Assembly (NCBI GenBank): GCA_028708485.1
Contig: JAQVYZ010000069.1
Coordinates: forward strand, 1 to 6,080
DNA length: 6,080 nucleotides
Direction of reading: 5' to 3'
From: Caldisericia bacterium
Lineage (GTDB): Bacteria > Caldisericota > Caldisericia > UBA6126
Shown: piece after piece, positions 5,421 through 6,080 of the stretch
Layout of the letters: every line of letters starts with the position of its first letter
Position numbering within the stretch: position 1 is the first letter of the stretch
Notes under the pieces: generated by a model
What the model was told of the DNA's origin: nothing
Databases searched by the model: none
The model's input: the letters and a program-made list of their open reading frames with translations, nothing else
Made by a program: the position numbers and the translations under genes

Positions 5421-6080
5421 TTTTTGGAGTTATCCTTCTCTCTGAGTGGAGACTTTTGAAGGCTCCATTCTGGTTTGTTGATCTGCCTGGCTCTCCCCAG
5501 AGCAAGAGCGTAAGCGGGAACATCTTCTGTTAGTGTGGATCCGGCAGCTACATAGGCGTGATCATGGATCGTCAGAGGAGCCACCATTATCGTGTCGGAT
5601 CCGATGAATACATCGTCTTCAATGCGGGTGATGTGCTTTTCCTTGCCGTCATAATTGCAGGTAATCGTACCTGCTCCAATATTCACCCTATTTCCGATCG
5701 AGGCATCTCCCAGGTAAGAGAGGTGCATCGCTTTGCTTTTGGATTTGATTTTCGTCATTTTCAGTTCCACAAAAGTGCCGATATGAACGTCTTCTTCTAA
5801 TTCTGTACCCCCTCGAAGAGAGGAAAAAGGTCCCACCATCGCTGAATCCTGGATTTTGATTGGTTTGTTTCCTCTCATACAGACGAAGGGACCGATCTGG
5901 CATCTCTCTCCGATTGAAATCTGTCCTTCCAGATAAGTGAACGGTTTGATCATGGTATCTTTACCGATATGGACGGTAGATTCGATATAAGTACTTTCCG
6001 GATCAAGAATAACCACGCCTTGTTCACTCATCAGCTGTTCCTGGTACCGGCGGTTCGCAATCTGTAATGCTCTGGCAAAA
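5417..6080 (-). CDS. glmU: GlmU, C-terminal acetyltransferase part (5' end outside window)
   Basis: Bifunctional GlmU acetylates glucosamine 1-phosphate and then couples the product to UTP, giving UDP-GlcNAc for peptidoglycan and lipopolysaccharide. The visible 220 residues are the left-handed beta-helix acetyltransferase domain. The frame stays open to the right edge: ALQIANRRYQEQ precedes the Met at 6031 and resembles the GlmU linker helix, so that Met is internal. Counting from it, the active-site residues match E. coli GlmU with constant spacing: R73, K91, H103 (catalytic base, MHLSYLGD), Y106, N117 (VNIGAG) and N126 (CNYDG) correspond to R333, K351, H363, Y366, N377 and N386. IGxxxxI hexapeptide repeats run through 40-160. 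The Lys-rich end (LREKDNSKK) is non-conserved. The uridylyltransferase domain is outside the window, so a stand-alone acetyltransferase cannot be ruled out, though the linker argues against it. The stop overlaps the prs start. Confidence 0.94.
   Translation of the reverse strand, partial: FARALQIANRRYQEQLMSEQGVVILDPESTYIESTVHIGKDTMIKPFTYLEGQISIGERCQIGPFVCMRGNKPIKIQDSAMVGPFSSLRGGTELEEDVHIGTFVELKMTKIKSKSKAMHLSYLGDASIGNRVNIGAGTITCNYDGKEKHITRIEDDVFIGSDTIMVAPLTIHDHAYVAAGSTLTEDVPAYALALGRARQINKPEWSLQKSPLREKDNSKK

Noticed and set aside
5558..5903. Open frames on both strands inside glmU (80 and 71 codons)
   Set aside because: Both lie within the conserved beta-helix coding sequence in other frames; their translations look like shadow sequence.

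Overview
The window looks like ordinary chromosomal DNA from a Gram-negative-type bacterium. The evidence is a lipoprotein with a canonical lipobox, a tRNA with an encoded CCA end, sigma-70-type promoters and several housekeeping genes. Base composition is moderately AT-rich and looks uniform. I see no insertion sequence, phage gene, CRISPR array or other mobile element. The genus cannot be fixed. The lipobox style and the HEAT-repeat gene would fit a spirochaete or another deep-branching didermal lineage, but this is a weak guess.

Layout. Positions 2-505 (+) are the 3' end of a primary-like sigma-70 factor. It converges, with only 4 bp between stop codons, on a minus-strand block. In transcription order (right to left) that block is tRNA-Val(GAC) at 2293-2219, fdhD at 2192-1413 with a TTG start, and a HEAT/ARM-repeat gene at 1349-510. 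The HEAT gene appears to have its own promoter, with a 17-bp perfect palindrome overlapping the -10 element and the start codon. Positions 2294-2448 form a divergent promoter region. To its right (+) lies a two-gene envelope operon with a 4-nt ATGA overlap: an exported Pro/Thr-rich single-pass membrane protein (2449-2985) and a lipoprotein (2982-3749). Neither is assigned to a known family. The lipoprotein gene converges, with an 8-bp gap, on a second minus-strand operon. That operon is glmU (partial, from the right edge to 5417), prs (5420-4413, ATGA overlap with glmU) and rplY/ctc (4369-3758).

How the genes fit together. The glmU-prs-rplY order is the classic conserved cluster known from Bacillus (gcaD-prs-ctc). 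It links UDP-GlcNAc synthesis for the envelope, PRPP synthesis for nucleotides, and a 5S rRNA-binding ribosomal protein. FdhD would deliver sulfur to the molybdenum cofactor of a formate dehydrogenase that is not encoded here. The less ordinary points are the uncharacterised membrane protein/lipoprotein pair, the nearly leaderless promoter-operator of the HEAT gene, an L25 that lacks the usual basic N-terminal loop, and a Prs with a variant PRPP loop and a C-terminal extension. I found no convincing new multi-gene system.
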